DNA from: JAQBYK01 sp964499425
GTDB taxonomy: Bacteria; Patescibacteriota; Gracilibacteria; UBA1369; LOWO2-01-FULL-3
NCBI GenBank assembly: GCA_964499425.1
Contig: CAZCLD010000001.1
Span: forward strand, 1-57,828
Direction of reading: 5' to 3'
DNA: 57,828 nucleotides
Program-made: the position numbers and the translations under genes
Shown: positions 49,577-57,828 of the stretch, piece after piece
How positions within the stretch are numbered: position 1 is the first letter of the stretch
Layout of the letters: each line of letters starts with the position of its first letter
The notes under the pieces: generated by a model
What the model was told of the DNA's origin: nothing
Databases searched by the model: none
Seen by the model: only the letters and a program-made list of their open reading frames with translations

Positions 49577-50454
49577 ACATCCCCCCAATTCAATTTGCTG
49601 CGTAACATGCGATAGTAGCGGTGTCTTGTGCGAGCGAGATAGATGTAGCGTTTGGAGCGACGGATTTTGATTTTGTCACCGTATTGGAGAGCCATCAAGT
49701 CTTGACCATCGATGGTGAGGCCTATATTGGCCCATTCATCGCGTCTTTGCGTCTCAACCGTGATAGTGAGTTGTTTTTTGTCGGGAAGCACTATAGGACG
49801 CATGGACAACGAGCTGGGGCATATAGGTGTGACAACCAGACCTTCGATATATGGATGAACAATTGGGCCGCCTGCTGAAAGAGAATGGGCAGTGGAGCCC
49901 GTTGGAGTGGAAATTATAATGCCGTCCGCTCTGAATCTAACCAATTTGCGTCCGTCGAGCTCACAGTCCATTTTGATTAGTCGGGCAAAGGAACCCTGGT
50001 TGATTACTGCGTCATTCAGAGCAAGATGAGTTTCGAGCTTTTTGCTGTCGCGATAGACTGTCACTCTTAAGATTGATCTTCGATCTGTGTAGTATTTGCC
50101 AGCAAAAACGGTATCTAGACATTCAAACATTTTTTCGGGAGTACATTCAGTGAGAAATCCTAGGTTGCCAAAATTTATGCCGAATATTAAAACTTTGTGC
50201 CTTGTAAGCCGTCGTGCAGTTTTCAGTAAAGTACCATCACCTCCAAGGACAATAACCAGATCTACCTTTTTCAAGAGCTCACTTTTTTTGGAGCCCTCTT
50301 TACCCCTAAATAAAGCAGCAGCATTTTTGTCGAGCAGAATTGTCTTTTTTTTCTTTCTAAGATAGAGAAGCAGTTTGTTCAAGCATTTTTTATGCTCCTT
50401 AACGCTGCGCTTAGTAATGATGCCGACTTTTTGGAGAGTTTTTTTTTGGGGCAT
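49573..50454 (-). CDS. nadK: NAD kinase
   Basis: A 293-aa protein making NADP from NAD. It has the GGDGTLLKTARRL motif, INFGNLGFLTECTPEKMFEC, NDAVINQGSFARLIK, the DGIIISTPTGSTAHSLSAGG block and PICPSSLSMRPIVLP. A basic N-terminal extension (KKTLQKVGIITKRSVKEHKK) precedes the fold. It is convergent with ppdK and 28 bp downstream of a glycosyltransferase gene on the same strand, so they may share a transcript. Confidence 0.94.
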   Translation of the reverse strand: MPQKKTLQKVGIITKRSVKEHKKCLNKLLLYLRKKKKTILLDKNAAALFRGKEGSKKSELLKKVDLVIVLGGDGTLLKTARRLTRHKVLIFGINFGNLGFLTECTPEKMFECLDTVFAGKYYTDRRSILRVTVYRDSKKLETHLALNDAVINQGSFARLIKMDCELDGRKLVRFRADGIIISTPTGSTAHSLSAGGPIVHPYIEGLVVTPICPSSLSMRPIVLPDKKQLTITVETQRRDEWANIGLTIDGQDLMALQYGDKIKIRRSKRYIYLARTRHRYYRMLRSKLNWGDV

Positions 50455-50482
50455 TGGTTTGAGATTAGTGGGTTTTATCTTA

Positions 50483-51580
50483 CTAGAGTTTTTCTATTAT
50501 CTGAAGAAGTTTTTGGGCTGATTTCTCCCATGAGAATTTGCGAGATTGTTGCAGACCTTTATTTCGCAGTTTTTCACATAATTCCTCGCTACTTGCCAGC
50601 TTTAGCATTGCTGAGGCGATTTCCATTGGTTTTTCGGGGTTGATTAGTAGCGCGCTGTCCCCTACAACTTCCGGGATTGAGGAGGAATATGAAGCAATTA
50701 CGGGACATCCGCATTTCATAGCCTCTAAGGGCGGTATACCGAATCCTTCGTAAAGTGAGGGGAAGATCAGTGCTTTTGCCAAATTGTATAGGCCAATTAA
50801 ACTTTTTCCCGAGAGATACCCCAGAATATGCACCTTCTTGCTAAGATGATTTTCTCTTATCTCCTCGTATATAGGCTGAAATTCCCAACCTTCTTTTCCC
50901 ACAATGATTAGATGATAATTCGGAAATTTCTCACCAAATTTTGCAAAAGCTTTGATAAGTCCTGGGTAATTCTTCCTTGGTTCGAGAGTACCGACTGCCA
51001 AAAAGAAATTCTGAGGGAGATTGGTTTTTGCTACGAACGGCGAGAGAGAACTCTTTTCAATCGGCTTAAAATCATCACTAGCAGAGCAGTAAACAGTGTC
51101 CATTTTGTCTTTCTCATATTTAAATTTTTTAAAGATATCCTTTTTGGTGTTATTAGAAACAGTAATTACCTGATCAGCTTTTTTGAGCGCACGTTTGAGA
51201 AAAAGCTTCTCTAGAATGACAGCCTTTTTGTTGTGACGATTTGGAAAGAGGAATGCGACTAGATCGTGCACCGTCACTATGGTTTTGATGCTATAGGGTA
51301 ACAATGCTGGTGTTATATAACTGCTTGGGGCAAAGAAAACATCGACCTCCTCTCTTTTGACATCGCGAATGATTTTTTTGTGCCAGAATAGGCCACGGCC
51401 TTGGATTAATTTGACTTTGGCATTCTTAAATTGCTGAAAACCCGCTATTCCTTCTTTCGCGTAAAGAATGTACTCGTTTTCGGAGTCAAGCTGAAGAAGA
51501 TTTTGGACAATATGAAAAGTATACCAACCTTTGCCGGCTTTCTCTCCCCCTGCTGTGCGGATGTCTATAGCGATCTTCAT
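50483..51580 (-). CDS. GT4-family glycosyltransferase
   Basis: A 365-aa GT-B enzyme. N-terminal MKIAIDIRTAGGEKAGKGWY; TIVTVHDLVAFLFPNRHNKK; donor domain start FFLAVGTLEPRKNYPGLIKA; HILGYLSGKSLIGLYNLAKA; and the nucleotide-sugar motif FPSLYEGFGIPPLEAMKCG then PVIASYSSSIPEVVGDSALL with the E-x7-E pair. It resembles mannosyl/rhamnosyl transferases of surface-glycan pathways. It diverges from the membrane protein gene at 51617 (36 bp). Confidence 0.93.
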   Translation of the reverse strand: MKIAIDIRTAGGEKAGKGWYTFHIVQNLLQLDSENEYILYAKEGIAGFQQFKNAKVKLIQGRGLFWHKKIIRDVKREEVDVFFAPSSYITPALLPYSIKTIVTVHDLVAFLFPNRHNKKAVILEKLFLKRALKKADQVITVSNNTKKDIFKKFKYEKDKMDTVYCSASDDFKPIEKSSLSPFVAKTNLPQNFFLAVGTLEPRKNYPGLIKAFAKFGEKFPNYHLIIVGKEGWEFQPIYEEIRENHLSKKVHILGYLSGKSLIGLYNLAKALIFPSLYEGFGIPPLEAMKCGCPVIASYSSSIPEVVGDSALLINPEKPMEIASAMLKLASSEELCEKLRNKGLQQSRKFSWEKSAQKLLQIIEKL

Positions 51581-51616
51581 GTTTCGATTATACTTTACAA
51601 TGCTTAATTTTGCGAT

Positions 51617-52360
51617 ATGCTAGGGACAGACAATAACCAAATTACCATGCCTGATTCATTTAAGGCCCGACTAAAGAAATTGCCGATAATGCAGAAACTC
51701 ATTTTGATTGGCTCTATTCTTGTTGTGGTTGGTGTTTTTCTGCCTTGGTACAAAGATATTGATAGGTTTAATATTGGAGATAGTTTCCTTGGTATTACTG
51801 GTCCGCTTTATCTTGCGGGATTTTTGGTATTGCTTAGCGGAATGATTTCACTTGGGATTATAGTTACTCAGCTTCGTGGCAAGGCTCTGCCTAAGCTGCC
51901 TTTGAGCGAGAGGCATTTTCATGTTTTTAATGGCGTACTTTCTTTGCTCATGCTGATTCTTGCAGCATCAGTTTATTTCCATCCTAAATTTGGAATTAAT
52001 TTAACCGACAAAGCCGCTGGAATTGGTATGATTTTTGGATTTATTGGAAGTGCTGCGATTTTGCTTTGTGCTATTTTGATGGGTCGCATTAAGGAAGTTA
52101 ATTTTGAGCAGGAGGGCCATCTTGAACCGCTAATTGATATGACTGAGAGACCACAAAGTAATGTTAAACCTGCTCCGGAAGTGCCAACGGAGGAAGCACC
52201 CGTGATGGAGGATACGCCTGCGGTGGACAAAGATGCTACTGTGGGGGAAGCTATGAAGGCTTCCGAGGTTAAAGAGGGGCCGGGCAATGCTTGGGGGCCT
52301 GTGCAGGAATCAATCAACAATTATAGGGCTGACAAGCGAGATACTAATGATATCCAATGA
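51617..52360 (+). CDS. four-helix membrane protein with acidic C-terminal tail
   Basis: A 247-aa protein. Four hydrophobic segments (KLILIGSILVVVGVFLPWYK, LYLAGFLVLLSGMISLGIIV, FNGVLSLLMLILAASVYFHP, IGMIFGFIGSAAILLCAILM) in the first 160 residues are followed by a Pro/Glu/Lys-rich, probably disordered cytosolic tail. The VGVFLPWY turn is common in small Patescibacteria membrane proteins. The start could also be ATG 51647 (MPDSFKARL). It overlaps the zinc-ribbon gene by 4 bp. Function unknown. Confidence 0.7.
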   Translation: MLGTDNNQITMPDSFKARLKKLPIMQKLILIGSILVVVGVFLPWYKDIDRFNIGDSFLGITGPLYLAGFLVLLSGMISLGIIVTQLRGKALPKLPLSERHFHVFNGVLSLLMLILAASVYFHPKFGINLTDKAAGIGMIFGFIGSAAILLCAILMGRIKEVNFEQEGHLEPLIDMTERPQSNVKPAPEVPTEEAPVMEDTPAVDKDATVGEAMKASEVKEGPGNAWGPVQESINNYRADKRDTNDIQ

Positions 52361-52602
52361 CAGAGGAAAAAAAGAAAGAAGAGCCAATTATATTTTATTG
52401 TAAAGACTGTGAGGAAATAGTTGACACTACTCCAGTTGGGAGAAAGTATGTTTATAAGTGCAAGAAATGTGGCACGAAGAATGTGGCTTTTGGGACTCCC
52501 AAAAGTATCCGTGGTTTTTTTAGAATGGATGATAATGAAAAGAAGGATAAACAAGAAGAAAAAGGAGAGGACTCTAAAGTTATTACTGGGGCAAAAATTT
52601 AG
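52357..52602 (+). CDS. small zinc-ribbon protein
   Basis: An 81-aa protein with two Cys pairs, FYCKDCEEIVD and YKCKKCGTKN, forming a zinc ribbon, followed by a highly charged Lys/Glu tail (KKDKQEEKGEDSK). Such proteins often bind nucleic acid or ribosomes, but the partner cannot be read here. The ATGA overlap with the upstream membrane-protein gene indicates coupled translation. It lies just upstream of the recA promoter. Confidence 0.72.
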   Translation: MTEEKKKEEPIIFYCKDCEEIVDTTPVGRKYVYKCKKCGTKNVAFGTPKSIRGFFRMDDNEKKDKQEEKGEDSKVITGAKI

Positions 52603-52681
52603 AAAAATTTTAAGTTTTTTTAATAAAAATTTAATGTTTAGGTGATATGGTAGGGGTGTTGTTAGATTGTAAATTTTAGTA

Positions 52682-52711
52682 TTGACAGGTGAGCATATAC
52701 TCACCTATACT
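52682..52711 (+). promoter_or_regulatory. recA promoter with embedded operator-like palindrome
   Basis: A perfect TTGACA (52682-52687), 18-bp spacer and TATACT (52706-52711). The whole spacer is an inverted repeat AGGTGAG-N6-CTCACCT (52687-52706). This is not the E. coli (CTG-N10-CAG) or Gram-positive (GAAC-N4-GTTC) LexA box, but its place is right for a repressor of the DNA-damage response. Confidence 0.65.
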
Positions 52712-52743
52712 GCCAACACTCTTATTCTTTAAAAACAAATACT

Positions 52744-53793
52744 ATGGAGTCAAAAAATGAAAAGGCAAAAGCGATTGAACTTGCGATTGCACAAATTGAA
52801 AAAAACTTTGGCAAGGGGGCTGTCATGAAGATGGGGGAAGCTACTAAGGTCCCTATCGAGACCATTTCTACCGGCTCGATTTCTCTAGACATTGCGTTAG
52901 GTGGTGGTGTGCCACGTGGCCGTGTCGTCGAGATCTACGGGCCAGAAAGCTCCGGCAAAACAACACTAAGTCTTCATATTCTAGCTGAGACTCAAAAAAC
53001 TGGAGGGACCGCAGCATTTGTGGACGCTGAGCATGCCCTTGACCCAGAATATGCTAAAAAAATTGGCGTCAATGTTGATGAGCTGATTTTGTCCCAACCA
53101 GACAGTGGTGAACAAGCCCTAGAAATAGTTGAGACTTTGGTGCGCAGTAATGGACTCGACTTGATAATAGTTGATTCGGTGGCTGCACTTACACCAAGGG
53201 CAGAAATTGATGGTGACATGGGTGACGCTCACATGGGATTGCAAGCCCGCTTAATGAGCCAGGCGCTTCGAAAATTAACCGCCATTGTCTCCAAGACTAA
53301 AACCACTGTGATTTTCTTAAATCAGCTACGTATGAAGATCGGCGTAATGTTTGGCAATCCTGAAACCACAACTGGTGGGCAGGCTCTTAAGTTTTACTCT
53401 TCTGTGAGAATGGATATTCGGGCTTGCGGCAAGATTGAGGATGCCGGCAACGTAGATAAGGAATTAGTCGGCAATAAAGTTCGCGTAAAGGTCGTAAAAA
53501 ATAAGATTGCTCCTCCTTTTAAGACTGCTGAATTCGATATTATGTACAACAAGGGCATCTCTTTTGAAGGTGACTTGCTGGATTTGGCTACTAAGTACAA
53601 CGTTACTCGCAAGGCTGGTGCGTTTTATAGCTATGGCGATACCAAACTTGGTCAGGGCAGAGAAAATGCAAAAGGCTTCCTTATGGAGAATGAAAAAACT
53701 CGTAAGGCTATAGAAAAGGATGTAAACACCCTTATCTATGGCAGCCCGAAGGAGGTTGAAAAAATTGTAAAAAAACTACCTGCTAATGCCTAG
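52744..53793 (+). CDS. recA: recombinase RecA
   Basis: A 349-aa protein for ATP-dependent homologous strand exchange and, in many bacteria, LexA cleavage. Walker A GPESSGKT (66-73), the ALKFYSSVRMDIR block, MGLQARLMSQALRKLT, VIFLNQLRMKIGVMFGNPET (loop L2 region, DNA-binding) and TGGQALKFY are intact. It has its own promoter. The start ATG is preceded by an A-rich, Shine-Dalgarno-less leader of about 25 nt. The stop region overlaps recX by 8 bp. Confidence 0.98.
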   Translation: MESKNEKAKAIELAIAQIEKNFGKGAVMKMGEATKVPIETISTGSISLDIALGGGVPRGRVVEIYGPESSGKTTLSLHILAETQKTGGTAAFVDAEHALDPEYAKKIGVNVDELILSQPDSGEQALEIVETLVRSNGLDLIIVDSVAALTPRAEIDGDMGDAHMGLQARLMSQALRKLTAIVSKTKTTVIFLNQLRMKIGVMFGNPETTTGGQALKFYSSVRMDIRACGKIEDAGNVDKELVGNKVRVKVVKNKIAPPFKTAEFDIMYNKGISFEGDLLDLATKYNVTRKAGAFYSYGDTKLGQGRENAKGFLMENEKTRKAIEKDVNTLIYGSPKEVEKIVKKLPANA

Positions 53794-54268
53794 TGATTAC
53801 GAAAAATTACTGAATTATACTTTTCGTATTCTCGCAAAGAAACGATACACGACTTGCGAAATGCAAAAGAAATTGGATCAGTACGCCAAGAGGCGCCACA
53901 TTGAGGATTCTTCACTTATCCGCCGTGTGCTTGATAGACTGATTGAACTTAGGTACCTGGACGATGAGCAATATGCTGAGGATTACGTTGCTACAAGAGT
54001 GAAATTCAAGCCGCGTGGAAAATTCTTACTAACCAAGGAATTAAAATCAAAAGGGATTTCCCCGGATATGCTTGAAAAAGTACTAAATAAATCCCCCATT
54101 GATGAACTCGATATGGCCCTCCAAACTTTGCAGAAAAAGGAAAAGCAGTGGGGTGACTTAAGTCATTTCAAAAGAAAAGAAAAAGCATTTAGATTCCTTG
54201 CTACAAAGGGTTTTGACACAGATACTATTTACAAAACTGTTGGTGAGCGGTACAATGCTATTAGTTAA
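53786..54268 (+). CDS. recX: regulatory protein RecX
   Basis: A 160-aa, helical, basic protein with the three-helix RecX repeats (YTFRILAKKRYTTCEMQKKL, LIELRYLDDEQYAEDYVATR, LLTKELKSKGISPDMLEKVL). It binds in the RecA filament groove and restrains RecA activity. It starts inside the end of recA, the common recA-recX operon order. A strong terminator follows directly. Confidence 0.92.
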   Translation: MPSDYEKLLNYTFRILAKKRYTTCEMQKKLDQYAKRRHIEDSSLIRRVLDRLIELRYLDDEQYAEDYVATRVKFKPRGKFLLTKELKSKGISPDMLEKVLNKSPIDELDMALQTLQKKEKQWGDLSHFKRKEKAFRFLATKGFDTDTIYKTVGERYNAIS

Positions 54269-54297
54269 GTAGGGTCTTATTAAGATCCTGCTTTTTT
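54268..54297 (+). terminator. rho-independent terminator after recA-recX
   Basis: An 11-bp stem AGTAGGGTCTT / AAGATCCTGCT (two wobble pairs, 3-nt loop) followed by T5. The stem begins at the recX stop codon. Confidence 0.88.
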
Positions 54298-54317
54298 ACT
54301 GTTTAAACAAAATCAAT

Positions 54318-55574
54318 ATGCAATCACAATTTCTTGCTGCGATTAATCAACTCTGCGATGAGAAGAATATTTCAAAAGATCGTGTAGTTGAAACAATCAA
54401 GGCTGCCTTGAAGGCTGCTTATAGAAAAGACTATGGAAACAAAGATCAAAATGTGGATATAGATCTGGATAATAGTTCTGGGTTAGTTACAGTTTTTCTT
54501 GTTAAGGAGGTCGTTAAAACAGTTGAAGAAGAAGAGCTCGAAATCAGTGAAGCTGAGGCCAAAAAGTATGACAAAAAAGCTAAGGTTGGAGATGAAGTAA
54601 GAATCGATGTTACCCCGACTAATTATGGTCGTATTGCGGCTCAAGCTGCTAAACAAGTAATCATTCAGAGGATTCAGGAGGCTGAGCGTGATGTTATGTA
54701 TGATACTTTCAAAGATCGTGAAAATGAGTTGATTAACGCTATTGTTCACCGTGTTGACGGACGAAATGTTTATCTAAATCTGGATGACAAAATAACAACT
54801 ACCCTGCCATACGATCAGCAAATTTCTGGAGAGAAGTATTATTCAGGTCAGAGAATTAAGCTATATTTGGATAAAGTTATTAAAACTACAAGAGGTCCGG
54901 AGCTTCTTATTTCTAGGACTCATCCGAATTTGGTTAAGAAACTCCTAGAACTGGAGATTCCAGAAATTAAATCAAACTTGGTTGAAGTCAAATCAATCGC
55001 ACGTGATCCAGGAGTTAGATGTAAGGTGGCTGTTTTCTCCAATGATGAAAAAATTGACCCGATTGGCTCTTGTGTAGGCCAAAAGGGTGTGCGTGTACAG
55101 AATATTATGGAAGAACTGCATGGTGAAAGGATAGACATTATACAGTGGTCTGAGGATATGCAGGATTATATAAAAACAGCTTTAGCTCCCGCGAAGACTG
55201 CAGTAACTATTTTGGACGAGAAGGATAAACGTGCAAAAGTTTATGTGCAGCCTGATCAAAGGCCTCTTGCTATTGGTAAACAAGGGCAAAATGTGCGTTT
55301 GGCATCTATTCTGACTGGTTGGGAGATAGATATTCTGGATATCGGTGACTATGAGGGCAGCAAAACTGATGACACCAAGGCAGAAGAGAAAATTGACGCA
55401 AAAGATATCAGTGAACTTGGGATTGATGATAAGCTTGTTGAAGCACTGAAAGCGACAAACCTAACTCAGGTCGAACAGATGAAAGGCCTATCAGCAAAAG
55501 ATCTTTCTGAAATAGATGGCATTGATGAAAAAGGAGCAAAGGTTATTGAAGCAGCGGTGAAGAAGGCTAAGTAG
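54318..55574 (+). CDS. nusA: transcription termination/antitermination factor NusA
   Basis: A 418-aa protein. N-terminal RNAP-binding domain (FLAAINQLCDEKNISKDRVV, ETIKAALKAAYRKDYG), S1 domain (NAIVHRVDGRNVYLNLDDKI), KH1 (SNLVEVKSIARDPGVRCKVA, PIGSCVGQKGVRVQNIMEEL) and KH2 (RPLAIGKQGQNVRLASILTG), then a C-terminal helix-hairpin-helix tail (ISELGIDDKLVEALKATNLT, LSEIDGIDEKGAKVIEAAV). It modulates RNA polymerase pausing. The usual rimP and infB neighbours are missing. The start lies in an A-rich stretch without a Shine-Dalgarno site. Confidence 0.96.
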   Translation: MQSQFLAAINQLCDEKNISKDRVVETIKAALKAAYRKDYGNKDQNVDIDLDNSSGLVTVFLVKEVVKTVEEEELEISEAEAKKYDKKAKVGDEVRIDVTPTNYGRIAAQAAKQVIIQRIQEAERDVMYDTFKDRENELINAIVHRVDGRNVYLNLDDKITTTLPYDQQISGEKYYSGQRIKLYLDKVIKTTRGPELLISRTHPNLVKKLLELEIPEIKSNLVEVKSIARDPGVRCKVAVFSNDEKIDPIGSCVGQKGVRVQNIMEELHGERIDIIQWSEDMQDYIKTALAPAKTAVTILDEKDKRAKVYVQPDQRPLAIGKQGQNVRLASILTGWEIDILDIGDYEGSKTDDTKAEEKIDAKDISELGIDDKLVEALKATNLTQVEQMKGLSAKDLSEIDGIDEKGAKVIEAAVKKAK

Positions 55575-55627
55575 GTTTATTTTAAGACCTTTTTCTGCTA
55601 TAATTATAAGATATTTGATTCTTAATT

Positions 55628-57538
55628 ATGGCAGAGGGAGACGACAGTACAGATAGCTCACAAACTAAAGTGGCCAAGCCTACGGATGAGGCGGCTGCTA
55701 AGTCTTCGGAGTCTGCAGAGACGGCTGCGCCTGCAAAAACCGATGCTCCTGCAGAACCTGCTCCTGCAAAAGCCGATGCTCCTGCAGAAACGGCTGCTCC
55801 AGCATAGACTGCTCCAGCAAAAGCTGATGCTCCAGCAGAGGCTGCTCCTGCAAAAGCCGATGCCCCTGCAAAACCTGCTGCTCCAGCAAAAGCTGATGCA
55901 CCTGCTGCTTCAACTAATATTGCTAATGTTAATCGTGATTTCCAAGAGCAATCTACCTCTAAGAAAGCTCAAACTCTGGGGATTCCTTACGTAGATATTG
56001 GAAAAACACCTTTGAATGCTGATTTTCTGAGATTGCTGGACTATGAGACTGCAAGTAAGGCTCGCGCAATCCCATTCTTCAAGGTCGGCAAAAAACTCCG
56101 AGTTGCAGTCGAAAACCCTGATAGTGCAGAAGCTAAAGGCGCTGTTAAGACTCTAACGGACAAGAGTTATGAGGTAACCCTTAATCTCGCGTCTGCCGCT
56201 GGTATTGATGATGCCCTAAAAGTTTACCAGGAGGGAGATAAATATAAAAAAGTAGAGATAGTCGAAAAAGTTGAGGAAGAATCCATAGGAACCCACGAAG
56301 AAGAAATTGCAAAAGTAAAGGAACTTGGAAGCCAGCTTGAAGCCGTCACCGCCGAGGAAGCATTAAATATGGTAAATATCGCTGCGATAAAAACTGGTGT
56401 CTCAGACATACACTATGAGCCTGAAGAGACAAAAGTGGTTGTGCGTTTTAGAATTGACGGGATGCTCCATAAGGCTTTTGAGATGAAAACTGATGTCTAC
56501 GGACGGCTAGTGAATCAAATAAAATATTCCAGTAAATTACAGCTAAATGTTACTACTATTCCTCAGGATGGGCGCTACTCCTTCAAATTTAATCAAAAGG
56601 TAATTGGTGTTCGTGTTTCTTCTATCCCCACACCTTCTGGAGAATCATTTGTATGTAGACTTTTGATCAGTGAGGAAAAGCCACTTAATCTCGAGGATCT
56701 TGGATTTCAGGGTTTAGCGCTAAAAAATCTGCAGAAGGCCTGCAATATCTCACATGGAATGATTCTATCTACTGGTCCTACAGGATCTGGAAAAACCACC
56801 ACTCTGTATACGATCCTTATCACCATGAATACACCAGAGAATAAGACCATTACTCTCGAGGATCCGGTAGAATATCAGATTGATGGGGTTACACAGAGTC
56901 AGATTGATGAAAAAAGAAAATACACTTTTGGAGGTGGTCTGAGAGCGATTCTCAGGCAAGATCCTGACGTCGTAATGCTTGGGGAAATCCGTGACAAGGA
57001 AACCGCTGAAACCGCTGCACAAGCGGCTCTAACTGGGCATGTACTTTTAAGTACTCTGCATACAAATAGTGCTCTAGAAACAATCCCTCGAATGATAAAT
57101 ATGGGCTTACCGGCTTTCATGGTCGCTCCAGCAATTAATACAATCATTGCTCAACGCTTGGTAAGAAAGGTGTGTCCAAAATGCTCAACAAAGGCACCGA
57201 TAAAGGATTCTGAAAAGAAAGAATTTGAGGAAATTATGGAGAATTTGAAGAAGGTCAATCCAAATGCTGTAGTCGATATTCCAACGGAAGTGCCAAAAGT
57301 CGCAAGTTGTGATACCTGCAGTAATACTGGCTACAAAGGACGAGCAGTACTTGCTGAGGTAATTACGTTAGATGAAGAAATAAAGGACCTCATTATGAAT
57401 AATGCAAGCATGGTTGACCTAATAACTGCTGCCAGAAAAATGGGTATGATCACTATGCGGGAAGATGGATACATGAAAGTAGCACAGGGGTTTACCACTT
57501 TGGATGAAGTTTACAGGGTTACGAGCGTTTCAAGTTAG
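55628..57538 (+). CDS. GspE/PilB-type secretion ATPase interrupted by an in-frame TAG at codon 60
   Basis: The natural frame starts at ATG 55628 (MAEGDDSTDSSQTKVAKP) and would give 636 aa, but codon 60 (55805-55807) is TAG. Residues 25-100 are Ala/Pro/Lys/Asp repeats (APAKADAPAE). About 115-205 is an MshEN-like domain (TLGIPYVDIGKTPLNADFLR). The ATPase domain follows, with SDIHYEPEE, Walker A GPTGSGKTTT, Walker B DVVMLGEIRD, LSTLHTNSALETIPR, and zinc Cys pairs CPKC and CDTC. It powers type IV pilus or type II secretion assembly. Downstream translation would need readthrough or a poor start such as TTG 56012, which lies inside the MshEN domain. A GAG-to-TAG change or sequencing error is the simplest explanation. 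Confidence 0.88.
55805..55807 (+). other. in-frame TAG in the Ala/Pro-rich linker of the GspE/PilB gene
   Basis: The codon context GCT CCA GCA TAG ACT GCT parallels GCT CCA GCA GAG GCT GCT one repeat later. One G-to-T change explains the stop. Confidence 0.9.
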
Positions 57539-57828
57539 TTCTGACGAATGAGCTAACAAGTAACATTATTATTCCAAAAATGAGAAACAGATATTTGAAC
57601 GGCAGGAAGAATAGAATTACTGCCCCTATTGTTGGTGTTAGAAAGAACGCTACAGGATCAGAAGTCATATAGACTCCATATAGCTCATCTTCCTTATCTT
57701 CTGGCAAGTGTCTGAATAGGAAATCTTCCTGCAATGGTTCGACCAAGGCGCCACCCAAATTTATCATGATCAAGAATATGAAGGCTAAAATTACATTGGG
57801 GCTGAAAAATACTGATATGAGTAATCCG
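57519..57828 (-). CDS. MFS-type transporter, C-terminal part only (runs off right edge)
   Basis: The frame is open from the right edge to the stop at 57519 (about 102 codons). It shows alternating hydrophobic segments (NVILAFIFLIMI, DPVAFFLTPTIGAVILFFLP, YLFLIFGIIMLLVSSFV), a loop EDFLFRHLPEDKEDELYGVY and a basic end RTNLKRS, resembling the last helices of a major facilitator superfamily permease. The N-terminus is outside the window. The last 20 bp overlap the 3' end of the convergent GspE/PilB gene. Confidence 0.65.
   Translation of the reverse strand, partial: GLLISVFFSPNVILAFIFLIMINLGGALVEPLQEDFLFRHLPEDKEDELYGVYMTSDPVAFFLTPTIGAVILFFLPFKYLFLIFGIIMLLVSSFVRTNLKRS

Noticed and set aside
51590..51616. 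Promoter for the membrane protein at 51617
   Set aside because: TATACT and TACAAT hexamers are present, but no -35 at usable distance was convincing, so it is not listed as a feature.
55690..55920. CRISPR-like short repeats
   Set aside because: They are in-frame codons of an APAKADAP-type linker without spacers.
1..57828. UGA read as glycine or tryptophan (CPR alternative code)
   Set aside because: TGA terminates several genes in ATGA overlaps and at the deacetylase end, long frames contain no internal TGA, and Trp is encoded by TGG.

Overview
The window reads as one contig from a low-to-mid GC bacterium using the standard code: TGA ends genes, including several ATGA start/stop overlaps, so it is not a UGA-glycine Gracilibacteria-type code. 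Small membrane proteins, S-layer-homology (SLH) exoproteins, an inactive-looking MBL protein, tight overlaps and promoters whose -10 box lies 6-7 nt before the ATG (leaderless mRNAs without Shine-Dalgarno sites) suggest a Patescibacteria/CPR lineage, perhaps Peregrinibacteria-like. The lineage is inference; there is no rRNA here.

Layout. 1-9.3 kb holds housekeeping genes: tRNA-Arg, a degenerate MBL protein, enolase-nnrD-pgeF, a LysE exporter, a TrmB-type regulator, a GT2 glycosyltransferase and the metK-ahcY pair. 9.5-19.3 kb is a surface locus with two large SLH proteins (1098 and 1520 aa) around two lipoproteins. 19.9-22.6 kb has a glycosyltransferase, a conserved-TM-helix channel-like protein and a lipoprotein.

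22.7-29.2 kb is mosaic. A GC-rich cassette with a Cys-rich lipoprotein lies between an intact tRNA-Glu and a degenerate tRNA-Glu copy (21-bp direct repeat). After CIRCE-controlled dnaJ comes tRNA-Lys with a duplicated 3' half about 700 bp downstream, enclosing a broken tyrosine integrase. Next to it lies a second GC-rich block carrying an OPT-family transporter with a canonical Shine-Dalgarno site, unlike its neighbours.

29.6-38.2 kb is the best candidate for an undescribed system. A four-gene minus-strand operon contains two tandem paralogous small proteins, a 2084-aa protein joining a PLP aminotransferase-like domain to an HprK/PEPCK-like P-loop domain, and a 143-aa protein. It faces a convergent N-formylglutamate-amidohydrolase-like protein with a CDC48-N-like barrel.

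38.4-57.8 kb holds an asparaginase homologue lacking its nucleophilic Thr (with an 18-N gap), a polysaccharide deacetylase, a secreted cohesin/dockerin protein beside a membrane-anchored cohesin-like protein, a polyprenol/dolichol-kinase-like protein, a third SLH protein, glutamate dehydrogenase, PPDK, NAD kinase, a glycosyltransferase, recA-recX (operator-like palindrome in the promoter), nusA, a GspE/PilB ATPase with an in-frame TAG, and a partial MFS transporter.

Functionally, enolase and PPDK serve the PEP/pyruvate node, GDH links carbon and nitrogen, MetK/AhcY run part of the methyl cycle, and the glycosyltransferases, SLH and cohesin proteins build the cell surface.
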